16,858 bases of DNA, from assembly GCA_027353395.1 (NCBI GenBank), contig DAIEHU010000018.1:1-16858 (forward strand), written 5' to 3'. Position 1 is the stretch's first letter. Every line of letters starts with the position of its first letter. The position numbers were made by a program, and so were the translations under genes. The notes beneath the pieces were generated by a model, which was not told the DNA's origin, searched no databases, and was given only the letters and a program-made list of their open reading frames with translations. This stretch comes from Desulfobacteraceae bacterium. Lineage in GTDB: Bacteria > Desulfobacterota > Desulfobacteria > Desulfobacterales > Desulfosalsimonadaceae. This document shows, one piece after another, positions 7,946 through 15,001 of this stretch.

Positions 7946-9343
7946 ATGAAACATGTGTCTGCATTTTTTGCCATGATGGCTGGAGTGATGCTCTTATGCG
8001 GCCCGAACCCGGCCATGGCCCAGCCCAAAGAGGATATGTCCAAGCAGAAAGAATTCAGAATTGACAGAAGCATTTCACCGGCCGGGATCGCATGCATCCA
8101 ATGCCATAAACAGGCGCATCCCGCGATATTTTCCTACTGGGCGAACAGCCGTCATGCGAATGCCAATATCACCTGCATTGATTGCCACCTGGCGGAAGAA
8201 TTCGATCCGGATGTGAGCCAAAAACATTACAAGCAATACGAGAAATCCGATAACCCCTATGGCCGGCCGGGATTTAAAGTACCCATTTCCGCGGTTGTGA
8301 CGCCCAAGGACTGCTCCCGGTGCCACCCGGATGAAGCCAGACAATACGCCGTCAGTAAACACGCCAACACCATTGATATTATCTGGCAGATCGATCCCTG
8401 GCTGAAGCTCGGCATGAGCAGCGATCTGGAACGCACCGCGGGCTGTTATCACTGTCACGGCACGGTATTGAAAGTCAAGGACGGCGGGTTGGCGCAAGAC
8501 ACATGGCCGAACGCGGGCGTGGGAAGGGTTAATTTGGACGGCAGCAAGGGAAGCTGCACCAGCTGCCATACCCGGCACCGGTTTTCCCTCATGGAAGCCA
8601 GAAAACCCGAGGCCTGCGGCCAGTGCCACCTAGGGCCGGATCACCCGCAAATCGAAATATTCAAGGAGTCCAAGCACGGCGATATTTACGATAGTTTCGG
8701 TGACCAATACAACTGGAACGCCGCGCCGGGAACCTGGACCGCGGGGGTTGATTTCCGTGGCCCCACCTGCGCTTCCTGCCATATGTCCGGCGCGGGTCCG
8801 GTGAAAACCTCCCATGATGTCACGGAAAGACTGGCGTGGGAACTTCAGGCCCCATTGACCATCCGGCCGGCGGATTTCAAGCCCCTTCCGGCCAAAACCG
8901 ATTATAAAATCGAACGGGAAAAAATGAAAACCGTCTGCGCCCAGTGCCACGGCAGGGAATGGATCGACGGCCATTTCGCCCAGCTCGACCAGGTTGTCGA
9001 GGAATACAACACCATCTATTATGCGCCGGCCAAAAAAACCTTTGATTCGCTGAATGAAAAAGGGCTGCTGGATCCCAGCCGGATGTTCGATGAACGAATG
9101 GAAGTCGAATTTTATGAACTATGGCATTATGAGGGACGGCGGGCAAGAATGGGGACGGCCATGATGGCGCCGGATTATACCTGGTGGCACGGGTTCTATG
9201 AATTAAAAAAACGGTACAATAACTTTATGGAAGAAGCCAATGACATGATTTCCCACAACCGGAAGGCATATAAAGCCGTGGATTATCCCGGCGCCACCGG
9301 CAGCACGCAGAATCCGGAAAAACCGGCGCCGGTCGCCAAGTAG
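7946..9343 (+). CDS. Octaheme cytochrome c of the hydroxylamine oxidoreductase (HAO) family
   Basis: The 465-residue protein has a Sec signal peptide (cleavage after AMA, residue 25) and exactly eight CxxCH motifs: C50, C77, C123, C167, C204, C224, C275 and C331. The family's conserved surroundings (KHG, TCASCHM, PDYTWWHG) are also present. Some members oxidise hydroxylamine using a heme P460 crosslinked to a Tyr; the epsilonproteobacterial-type members lack that crosslink and reduce nitrite or hydroxylamine. The protein is far shorter than the roughly 570-residue nitrifier enzyme, lacks an obvious C-terminal membrane helix and is paired with a quinol dehydrogenase, so a reductive role is more likely. 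Tyr411 (PDYTWW) lies where a crosslink Tyr might fall; I cannot decide this without an alignment. AGGAGG sits 6 bases before ATG. Confidence 0.92.
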   Translation: MKHVSAFFAMMAGVMLLCGPNPAMAQPKEDMSKQKEFRIDRSISPAGIACIQCHKQAHPAIFSYWANSRHANANITCIDCHLAEEFDPDVSQKHYKQYEKSDNPYGRPGFKVPISAVVTPKDCSRCHPDEARQYAVSKHANTIDIIWQIDPWLKLGMSSDLERTAGCYHCHGTVLKVKDGGLAQDTWPNAGVGRVNLDGSKGSCTSCHTRHRFSLMEARKPEACGQCHLGPDHPQIEIFKESKHGDIYDSFGDQYNWNAAPGTWTAGVDFRGPTCASCHMSGAGPVKTSHDVTERLAWELQAPLTIRPADFKPLPAKTDYKIEREKMKTVCAQCHGREWIDGHFAQLDQVVEEYNTIYYAPAKKTFDSLNEKGLLDPSRMFDERMEVEFYELWHYEGRRARMGTAMMAPDYTWWHGFYELKKRYNNFMEEANDMISHNRKAYKAVDYPGATGSTQNPEKPAPVAK

Positions 9344-9396
9344 CGGAAAAACCGGCGGTGCATTTTGCTTTTTTACGAATATCGGGACCGATTTCC

Positions 9397-9425
9397 CCCT
9401 CTTCCCGGTTTTTCCGGGGAGAGGG
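9397..9425. terminator. Shared hairpin between convergent HAO-family and hemerythrin genes
   Basis: Twelve-base arms (9397-9408 and 9414-9425) pair with a single G-T wobble around a TTTTT loop. The hairpin lies 53 bases after the cytochrome stop and 21 bases after the convergent hemerythrin stop. The downstream T-run is weak on both strands, so it may act as a bidirectional terminator or as a 3'-end stabiliser. Confidence 0.6.
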
Positions 9426-9446
9426 ATGGTTTAAATTGAAACGGAA

Positions 9447-9977
9447 TTACTTCAGACTTTCCAATACGGATGCGTATTTTTCGTGTATCATCTTCCTGTC
9501 AAATTCATTAAATTCGTCAAGCATGTTTTCCTGTTCTTCCTGACGGATATATTTTTCAGTATTCGGAAAAAATACTTTATCCTCCTTGATGATGTGTTTC
9601 GGGTAAAAGTCCACCAAAATCCTCAACTTCTCCGTGATGGCTGCTAAGGCTTCCATCCGGCCGTCGCGATATTCCCTTCCAGCCTGTACCATATCCGCGG
9701 TAACCTGACGGCTGAATTTGTGTTCCTCAATCAGTTCGGCCATGATTTTCTTGTCTTCAGATGCCATGATTTTCGCGGAAAGCGCCCTGAACAATATCTC
9801 TTCCTCCTTGCCGTGGTGCGTCCGGTCAGCATAGATTTTTATAAAATCAACAACTGTATCAATAAAAACAGGGTCTACACGATTTTGTTTTTCGATTAGT
9901 GGTATTTGGTTTTGAATGACATGAAGCATTTTTTCAATTAATCGGTGTTCAATCATCAATTGGCCGCGGGGTTTCAT
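9447..9977 (-). CDS. Hemerythrin domain protein
   Basis: The 176-residue protein is a four-helix hemerythrin-like domain with the expected di-iron ligands: His11, His54/His55 with Glu59 (THHGKEEEIL), His86 (EEHKFSR) and His128 with Glu132 (PKHIIKED). Such cytoplasmic hemerythrins bind O2 or NO, or protect Fe-S clusters. It is the last gene of the run that begins with hcp (hcp, cupin, 96-residue protein, hemerythrin), which suggests a part in nitrosative or oxidative stress. A clear AAAGGAG ribosome site lies 7 bases before ATG. Its length is slightly greater than a minimal domain because of an extra C-terminal helix. Confidence 0.9.
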   Translation of the reverse strand: MKPRGQLMIEHRLIEKMLHVIQNQIPLIEKQNRVDPVFIDTVVDFIKIYADRTHHGKEEEILFRALSAKIMASEDKKIMAELIEEHKFSRQVTADMVQAGREYRDGRMEALAAITEKLRILVDFYPKHIIKEDKVFFPNTEKYIRQEEQENMLDEFNEFDRKMIHEKYASVLESLK

Positions 9978-9991
9978 AATAAGGCTCCTTT

Positions 9992-10282
9992 CTATCCGTG
10001 CATGAATTTCATGGCCGCCATCACGTCATCTTCCGGCAGATCAATGGATGACGGACCGGATATGCCGCGCTGACGATGATCCAGCATAATCCATCCCTCC
10101 TGATGTTCATTCCATTTTGCATTCAAGATGGCCCAAGGCGGCAAAGAGTCGGCGAGGCAGTCTTTGCCGCCACAGCCCGAATGCGAATTGGGATAAAAAA
10201 TTTTGGCGCTGCCGTCCAAGCACGCGGACAGTAAATATTGGTTCGTTTTTTTCTTTAAACCATTCATAACCATTTGGAACAA
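9992..10282 (-). CDS. Uncharacterised 96-residue cysteine- and tryptophan-containing protein
   Basis: I do not recognise this family. The protein has no signal peptide or membrane segment. It contains three cysteines (one in SACLDG and a pair in GCGGKDC), three tryptophans in PPWAILNAKWNEHQEGW, and a polar C-terminal part with SGPSSIDLPEDD. It lies between the cupin gene (stop 13 bases upstream) and the hemerythrin gene (start 14 bases downstream), so it is almost certainly co-transcribed with them. The start is uncertain: the TTG at 10282 has GAGGCGG 8-11 bases before it, while in-frame ATGs at 10273 and 10267 lack a good ribosome site. The cysteines and the setting suggest metal binding or NO-stress chemistry, but that is only inference. 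Confidence 0.65.
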   Translation of the reverse strand: MFQMVMNGLKKKTNQYLLSACLDGSAKIFYPNSHSGCGGKDCLADSLPPWAILNAKWNEHQEGWIMLDHRQRGISGPSSIDLPEDDVMAAMKFMHG

Positions 10283-10295
10283 CAGCTATTCCGCC

Positions 10296-10616
10296 TCAAA
10301 TAGGCGGAGCAATGGTCACCAGCGCCCGAAGGTCTGTAATGGCCCGGACGCCGTGGGGTTCGCTGATATCGGAAATCAGCAGATCACCAGGTTTGGCGGG
10401 AATAACGCTATTGTCTTTGCCCATGAATTCACCGGTTCCTTCCAGAATGACGATGCTGAGCTGGCCGTCGATATCATGGAAATGAACGGGAAGTTCCTGG
10501 CCGGCCTTGAAATTGAAATTGATGATTTTAAAATACGGGGACTCATGGGCCAGCAGTTTCATAAAATGACTTTCATGAAAGGTGTTTTCTTCAAAAAGGG
10601 GAATTTTTTTGAGCAT
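10296..10616 (-). CDS. Small cupin-domain protein
   Basis: The 106-residue protein is a single-domain cupin. The first cupin motif is PVHFHDIDGQLSIVILEG, with metal-ligand-type His residues and a Glu. The second is PGDLLISDISEPHGVRA, with the second His. Single-domain cupins bind a metal and act as small sensors or dioxygenase/isomerase-like enzymes; the substrate cannot be told from sequence. An AGGAG ribosome site lies about 8 bases before ATG. The gene follows hcp on the same strand after about 100 bases containing a strong hairpin, and precedes the 96-residue gene by 13 bases. Confidence 0.88.
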   Translation of the reverse strand: MLKKIPLFEENTFHESHFMKLLAHESPYFKIINFNFKAGQELPVHFHDIDGQLSIVILEGTGEFMGKDNSVIPAKPGDLLISDISEPHGVRAITDLRALVTIAPPI

Positions 10617-10640
10617 GGAAACGTCTCCTTTAACGGGTAA

Positions 10641-10691
10641 CAGGACAGGCGGAATGCGGCCATTTAAAAATGATGCATTCCGCCCGCCCTG
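10641..10691 (-). terminator. Long imperfect hairpin between hcp and cupin genes
   Basis: Seventeen-base arms (10641-10657 and 10675-10691) pair with two mismatches around a 17-base loop that itself contains CATT/AATG. In the minus direction there is no long T-run after the stem, so it may be a leaky terminator, an RNA-processing site or a stabiliser that sets hcp apart from the genes behind it. Confidence 0.6.
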
Positions 10692-10718
10692 AAGTTTAAC
10701 CCCATACAGCCTATATCC

Positions 10719-12347
10719 TTACCCCAGAATGGCTTTCAAGTCCGCATCCGGCGTACTGATGGGCATGATATTGAATTTTTCCACCAGAATATTGAGCACA
10801 TTGGGCGTGATGAACGCCGGCAGGCTGGGCCCCAGGCGGATGTCTTTAATGCCCAGATATAAGAGAGTCAACAGAATCGCCACGGCCTTCTGCTCATACC
10901 AGGACAGGATCATGGACAGAGGCAGGTCGTTAACCCCGCACTCAAAAGCATTGGCCAAGGCCACCGCGATCTGAATCGCGGAATATGCGTCATTGCACTG
11001 CCCGATGTCCAGAAGCCTTGGAATCCCGCCGATATCGCCCAGTTTTTTGTCAAAAAACCGGAATTTGCCGCAGGCCAGGGTCAGCACCACGCAATCATTC
11101 GGGATCTTTTCCACAAATTCCGTGTAATAATTTCTGCCCGGCTTGGCCCCGTCGCACCCGGCCACCAGGAAAAAATGACGGATGGCTTTATTTTTGACCG
11201 CGTCAATCACCGCGCCGGCCACGCCCATGACCGCGTTTCGCGCAAATCCAGCGGTCACTGTGCCTTTATCGGTATCCGCGGGAAATCCGGGCAACGCCAA
11301 GGCCCTGTCAATGACCGGCTTGAAATTCTTGTCCGCGATATGGGTCACGCCCGGCCAGCCCACCAGCCCGGTGGTAAAAATATTGGCGTTATAGTCTTCT
11401 TTGGGCTTTTGAATGCAGTTTGTGGTCATGAGAATCGCACCGGGAAATTCGGCGAATTCCTTTTTCTGGTTCTGCCATGCAGTGCCGTAATGCCCGTAAA
11501 AATGCGGATATTTTTTCAGTTCCGGGTATCCATGGCAAGGCAGCATCTCGCCGTGGGTATAGACGTTGATGCCCTTTCCCGCGCTTTGTTTGAGCAGTTC
11601 CTCCAGATCCTTCAAATCATGGCCGGATACCAGAATCGCTTTTCCGGCTTTTGCCCCCAGAGGCACGGCGGTGGGAACCGGATGCCCGTAAGTTCCGGTA
11701 TTGGCGGCATCCAGCAATTCCATGGCCCGGAGATTGATTTCACCACATTTTAAAACCAGACCCAGCATCTCGTCTGCGGACTGGTCCTTGGCAAGCGTTG
11801 CAGCCAGTCCTTCGTAAATAAAATCAAACACCTTGTCGTCCGTCTGGCCCAGAATCGCCGCATGATCCGCATAAGCGGCCACGCCCTTGATGCCGTAAGT
11901 CAGGATGTCGCGCAGAGACCGGATATCCGGATTAAGGTCCGGATCCGCCAAGACACCGACTTTTTCACCCTGGGCCACCATGCCGGCTTTGTCGGATGCG
12001 GGCGCGAATGTCGCGGCCCCGTCTTTGTAGTCGGTCCATCCACCGGCGGCGTCGACTTTCTGCTTTAATGTTTTGCGATACACCACCGCCTTGTTGATAA
12101 GCGCCACAAACCGGTCCGGGTCAAAATCCACATTGGTTAGCGTTGAGAATGCCGCCTCACACGCAAATCCGTCAACCGCCACGTCCTTGACGCCGACTTT
12201 CCGGCCCTCAAGAGCAATCAGGGACAGTCCCTTGATTGCATAGAGCAACAAATCCTGAAGCGCGGCCACATCCGGTTGTTTTCCGCATACGCCGCCTACC
12301 GTGCAGCCTTCGCCTTTTGCCGTTTGTTCACATTGATAACAAAACAT
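10719..12347 (-). CDS. hcp: Hybrid-cluster protein / hydroxylamine reductase, class I
   Basis: The 542-residue protein matches Desulfovibrio Hcp almost residue for residue at the metal sites. The N-terminal [4Fe-4S] cysteines Cys3, Cys6, Cys15 and Cys21 (C-x2-C-x8-C-x5-C) mark the class found in anaerobes. Hybrid-cluster ligands are His243, Glu267, Cys311, Cys398 (the persulfide position), Cys426, Cys451, Glu485 and Lys487, with spacing equal or within one residue of the known protein. Hcp reduces hydroxylamine to ammonia in vitro and NO to N2O in vivo in some bacteria. The ATG at 12347 follows AAGGAG by 7 bases, so a longer in-frame start is not needed. The gene lies behind an HcpR-type palindrome and leads a run including cupin and hemerythrin genes. 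Confidence 0.97.
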   Translation of the reverse strand: MFCYQCEQTAKGEGCTVGGVCGKQPDVAALQDLLLYAIKGLSLIALEGRKVGVKDVAVDGFACEAAFSTLTNVDFDPDRFVALINKAVVYRKTLKQKVDAAGGWTDYKDGAATFAPASDKAGMVAQGEKVGVLADPDLNPDIRSLRDILTYGIKGVAAYADHAAILGQTDDKVFDFIYEGLAATLAKDQSADEMLGLVLKCGEINLRAMELLDAANTGTYGHPVPTAVPLGAKAGKAILVSGHDLKDLEELLKQSAGKGINVYTHGEMLPCHGYPELKKYPHFYGHYGTAWQNQKKEFAEFPGAILMTTNCIQKPKEDYNANIFTTGLVGWPGVTHIADKNFKPVIDRALALPGFPADTDKGTVTAGFARNAVMGVAGAVIDAVKNKAIRHFFLVAGCDGAKPGRNYYTEFVEKIPNDCVVLTLACGKFRFFDKKLGDIGGIPRLLDIGQCNDAYSAIQIAVALANAFECGVNDLPLSMILSWYEQKAVAILLTLLYLGIKDIRLGPSLPAFITPNVLNILVEKFNIMPISTPDADLKAILG

Positions 12348-12425
12348 GGGGGGTCTCCTTTTTTTTAATGATTGGTTCAATGGTGATCCATCAAGTTAAT
12401 CGGGTTTATTTTTCCGTTTGATCTC

Positions 12426-12431
12426 ACCCTA
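12426..12431 (-). promoter_or_regulatory. Candidate -10 box of the hcp promoter
   Basis: On the minus strand TAGGGT matches the most conserved T, A and final T of TATAAT. If it spans -12 to -7, transcription starts at 12419 and the upstream palindrome is centred at -41.5, the class II activator position. The 5' leader would be 72 bases. Confidence 0.45.
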
Positions 12432-12437
12432 CGCCGG

Positions 12438-12476
12438 ATGCCGGCCTGTTTCCTTGACTTAGGTCAACTCCGGCAT
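12438..12476 (+). terminator. Terminator-like stem enclosing the hcp operator (plus-strand orientation)
   Basis: Arms ATGCCGG (12438-12444) and CCGGCAT (12470-12476) pair perfectly and are followed on the plus strand by a run of Ts. The TTGAC/GTCAA palindrome can form a second stem inside. No plus-strand gene ends here, so its role is unclear; it could stop antisense transcription from the hcp region. Confidence 0.45.
12454..12467. promoter_or_regulatory. HcpR-type (CRP/FNR-family) operator upstream of hcp
   Basis: The palindrome TTGACTTAGGTCAA fits the TTGAC-N4-GTCAA consensus predicted for HcpR, the CRP/FNR-family regulator of hcp and related genes in deltaproteobacteria. It lies about 107 bases before the hcp ATG and is the only full match I found in this window. 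Confidence 0.75.
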
Positions 12477-12548
12477 TTTTTTAAAAAAAATTGACGGATG
12501 GAACGGCATCTGATTTCCGGTATTTCCCCGGTTATCATTCCAGGAGAA

Positions 12549-13049
12549 TCATTTCGCCATTGGGATTGAAAAATGCACCGGGCCAAAGGCGGACGGTTCC
12601 ATTTCCGCCACCCTGATTTTTCCACCGTCCAGGCTTTCAGCATACCAGGTTTTCATTTCCGGATCATAAACCAGACCCGCGGTTTTATTGCGTCCGGAAT
12701 CCGTAAATTCCGTGATGTCAAACCGGTTCCGGGTCGCCGTAATTTCATACATGCGATTGCCCTGAAACACCAACTGGGTATCCCTGTCCTCCGGCCCCAT
12801 GGCAATGGGATTCCGGCCTGTCCAGAACTGGATGACATTGAAAAGCGCCAAATCCATAACCGCGCAGATACCATATGGTATCAGAAGAATCCAGGTGAAC
12901 ACCGAATCGCCCCATTTGTCTCCGATGGACCCGTTGACCTGATAAATTTTCCGGGTCAGGGCGAACCGGCCGTAACATCCGGTGGCCGTCAGGGATAAAA
13001 GGCATCCCACCAGCAACAAACAAATTGATTTCATAAAATTTTTTTTCAT
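12549..13049 (-). CDS. DUF3332-type lipoprotein
   Basis: The 166-residue protein starts with a basic N-terminus, a hydrophobic stretch and a lipobox-like ATGC at Cys25, so it is probably a lipoprotein. The following CYGRFALTRKIY, GDKWGDSVFTWILL, PYGICAVMDLALFNVIQFWTGRNPI pattern is that of the DUF3332 family, with a second hydrophobic segment at about 50-77. Function is unknown; relatives are small envelope proteins. AAAGGAG lies 8 bases before ATG. It is 70 bases downstream of the flavin reductase gene on the same strand and may share its transcript. Confidence 0.8.
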   Translation of the reverse strand: MKKNFMKSICLLLVGCLLSLTATGCYGRFALTRKIYQVNGSIGDKWGDSVFTWILLIPYGICAVMDLALFNVIQFWTGRNPIAMGPEDRDTQLVFQGNRMYEITATRNRFDITEFTDSGRNKTAGLVYDPEMKTWYAESLDGGKIRVAEMEPSAFGPVHFSIPMAK

Positions 13050-13119
13050 TTTACCGACTCCTTTCGCTTAATTTAATGATGATGACGCATCCAGGAACGA
13101 TTCTCTCATGACAGCCCTT

Positions 13120-13740
13120 TCAGCGCCGGGATTTATGCTTGCGCTTTTGCACCGAAAACCCGAACCGGCCGATAACGGCTCCCAACTCAAAATACTGGCC
13201 CAGGCCATAGGCCAATAAACCGGCTTTTTCCAGCCGGAACCGGCCTTTGGCGTCGATCAGGCTTGATGATATCTGAACGGCCGCCACCTCGCTCACGAAC
13301 ATTACATGAGAACCCAAGTTCAGGGTTTCCCGGACCTGGCATTCGATATGGATGGGGCACTCCCGGATAATGGGGCACTGCACCTTCAGCGCCGGGGCCT
13401 GGGAAAGCGCCGCGCCTTCCCACTTGTCCACATCCCGGCCCGAAACCATGCCGCACCAGTCCACCGCCCTGGCCTGCCGCCGGAATGGCACATTCACCAC
13501 AAACTCTCCGGTGTTTTTGATGATGCCGAAAGAATAGCGCTCCGGGCGAACGGAAATGGAAAGCATGGGCGGGTCAGAACATACGCTGCCGGTCCAGGCG
13601 ATGGTAATGATGTTGGGCTTCCAGCCGGCGACACCCCCGCAGCTCACCAGCACCACCGGCAGAGGGGAGAGTACGTTGCCGGGCTTCCAAGTTTGTTTTT
13701 CAAAGCTTTCGTTTTTTGCCATGTCTCTTACTTTATCCAT
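13120..13740 (-). CDS. Flavin reductase / flavoredoxin-like FMN-binding split-barrel protein
   Basis: The 206-residue protein is of the flavin-reductase-like family that binds FMN in a split barrel. Typical elements are PLPVVLVSCG near residue 27, NIITIAWTGSVCSDPPMLSISVRP (about 43-66), SFGIIKNTGEFVVNVP and the late GSHVMFVSEV. Desulfovibrio flavoredoxin belongs here and carries electrons in sulfur metabolism; the true partner is unknown. The start at 13740 overlaps the upstream methyltransferase-like gene by 13 bases and has AGGA close before it; an in-frame ATG at 13722 would avoid the overlap. Tight overlap implies translation coupling and joint function, perhaps supplying reducing power to the methyl-transfer protein. 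Confidence 0.87.
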   Translation of the reverse strand: MDKVRDMAKNESFEKQTWKPGNVLSPLPVVLVSCGGVAGWKPNIITIAWTGSVCSDPPMLSISVRPERYSFGIIKNTGEFVVNVPFRRQARAVDWCGMVSGRDVDKWEGAALSQAPALKVQCPIIRECPIHIECQVRETLNLGSHVMFVSEVAAVQISSSLIDAKGRFRLEKAGLLAYGLGQYFELGAVIGRFGFSVQKRKHKSRR

Positions 13741-14750
13741 TTTTCCTGCAACTGCCGGGATAATTTTTTCACCAACGCGAACCCGGCTTCCACGGTTTTT
13801 TCCCCGTCCGGATTCACCAGGCAGCAGGTGGCCGGGGAAATCAGGCTCTGGGCCAGCAACTGATCCCGGTCAATGCCCTTGTCCATGAGCCGCTGCCAGA
13901 CCGATTCCAGTTGCGCCGCCAGAGACGCCAGATTCTCCGATTCAAACGGTTCAAAATTGGTGGGCACAATCCCCCACGCCAGCACGCCGCCCCGATCCAG
14001 GAACCGCCGGATGGACGAGACATAATTGGGAAACACTTCCTTGTTTGAGTAAACATCCAGAGACAGAATTTCCATGTCCTGATTCAGCAGAAAGTCCCAG
14101 TCCGGGTTGCCGCACAAGTGGATACCCCTGGGCCGGTCGATCATGTTAAAAAAAATCTCCAGATCCCCTTTTGCCTTCGCGTCCCCGTATCCGGCCATGG
14201 CGGAAAAGAGAAACTGAAGGCCAGGTTCATCCACAAACATGAAGGCATTGGGGTTCATCTTTTTGAGCCGCGCCAGTTGCACATTGACCCGGCGGGCCAT
14301 GAATTCCAGCATAAACGGCCGCACCGTGTCATCAAAAAGAATGGGCCGGTCATCCTGATCCGCAATATTGAAACCAAAACTGATGGGGCCTTCCAGTTGG
14401 CCCCGGATCGCGGGCCGATCCGATAGATCCATCTCCAGAAACCGGTGGTAGACGGCGGAATACAAGGGACTGATGTCGAATATTCCGGGAGAGTCGAAAT
14501 TCGCCAGCACATTTTCAAGCTCTTCGATAAATTTATCCAGGGAAAACTTGAGCGTCCGGTTTTCCAGGTCCAGCACAATACCGGGGAAATGCTCGGCCGC
14601 CTGCACGTACATGTCCTCATAGTAGTTCAGCCGCGGCAGCTGGGGCCAGAAAGGAATGTCCATGGTCAGGGCTATTGAGAGAGCCCGTTCCACATCAGTA
14701 TGGGGCATGACCGCCATGGCAGTGGTCAACAGATTTCCAGGTATGGGCAT
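13728..14750 (-). CDS. Short MetE-like (UROD/MetE superfamily) zinc methyltransferase-like protein
   Basis: The 340-residue protein resembles the C-terminal catalytic barrel of cobalamin-independent methionine synthase but has no N-terminal MetE half. Visible are a DEPGLQ motif (174-179) similar to the VDEP of MetE, and a zinc-site pattern His211-x-Cys213 (IHLCG) with a later Cys309/Cys310 (PATCCL). This points to thiolate methyl transfer; donor and acceptor are unknown and could be a corrinoid protein or a thiol. The ATG at 14750 has AAGGAG 5 bases before it, better than an upstream in-frame start at 14810. It overlaps the flavin reductase gene downstream and is divergent from the cysteine-rich regulator. 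Confidence 0.78.
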   Translation of the reverse strand: MPIPGNLLTTAMAVMPHTDVERALSIALTMDIPFWPQLPRLNYYEDMYVQAAEHFPGIVLDLENRTLKFSLDKFIEELENVLANFDSPGIFDISPLYSAVYHRFLEMDLSDRPAIRGQLEGPISFGFNIADQDDRPILFDDTVRPFMLEFMARRVNVQLARLKKMNPNAFMFVDEPGLQFLFSAMAGYGDAKAKGDLEIFFNMIDRPRGIHLCGNPDWDFLLNQDMEILSLDVYSNKEVFPNYVSSIRRFLDRGGVLAWGIVPTNFEPFESENLASLAAQLESVWQRLMDKGIDRDQLLAQSLISPATCCLVNPDGEKTVEAGFALVKKLSRQLQEKWIK

Positions 14751-14905
14751 CGCATCTCCTTTCTTCCGGCGGAATGTTGAATATTCAAGGATTAGCGTCT
14801 GATCGCGCATCTAAAAAAACAAAAGGATAATCCTTATGTACTTTATCATCTAAATTCCATTCCGGGTAGACTTTTTCCCCCTATACGGATAAGATTTGAA
14901 ATCCA

Positions 14906-14930
14906 ATATGTTCAAGCCGGTTGAACATAT
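14906..14930. promoter_or_regulatory. Perfect 10+10 inverted repeat, operator candidate
   Basis: Arms ATATGTTCAA (14906-14915) and TTGAACATAT (14921-14930) are exact complements around the 5-base centre GCCGG. The repeat lies 11 bases upstream of a TTGACA box in the 251-base gap between the divergent methyltransferase-like and regulator genes. It is a strong candidate site for the XRE-type regulator encoded next to it. Confidence 0.7.
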
Positions 14931-14941
14931 CATCTTTGTTC

Positions 14942-14970
14942 TTGACATACCTCTGGCACAATGTGATAGA
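14942..14970 (+). promoter_or_regulatory. Possible promoter of the cysteine-rich regulator gene
   Basis: A perfect TTGACA (14942-14947) is followed after 17 bases by the weak -10-like GATAGA (14965-14970), 32 bases before the ATG. The -10 match is poor. Confidence 0.35.
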
Positions 14971-15001
14971 AAAAATATGCTCTAACAAAAAATGGGGAAA
15001 A

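Noticed and set aside
7516..8097. 193-codon minus-strand frame over the cytochrome genes
   Set aside because: Antisense shadow of two multiheme cytochromes with intact heme motifs.
14921..15001. Upstream start of the cysteine-rich regulator
   Set aside because: It would start inside the perfect inverted repeat and run across the -35/-10 region; homologous HTH sequence starts near 15002.
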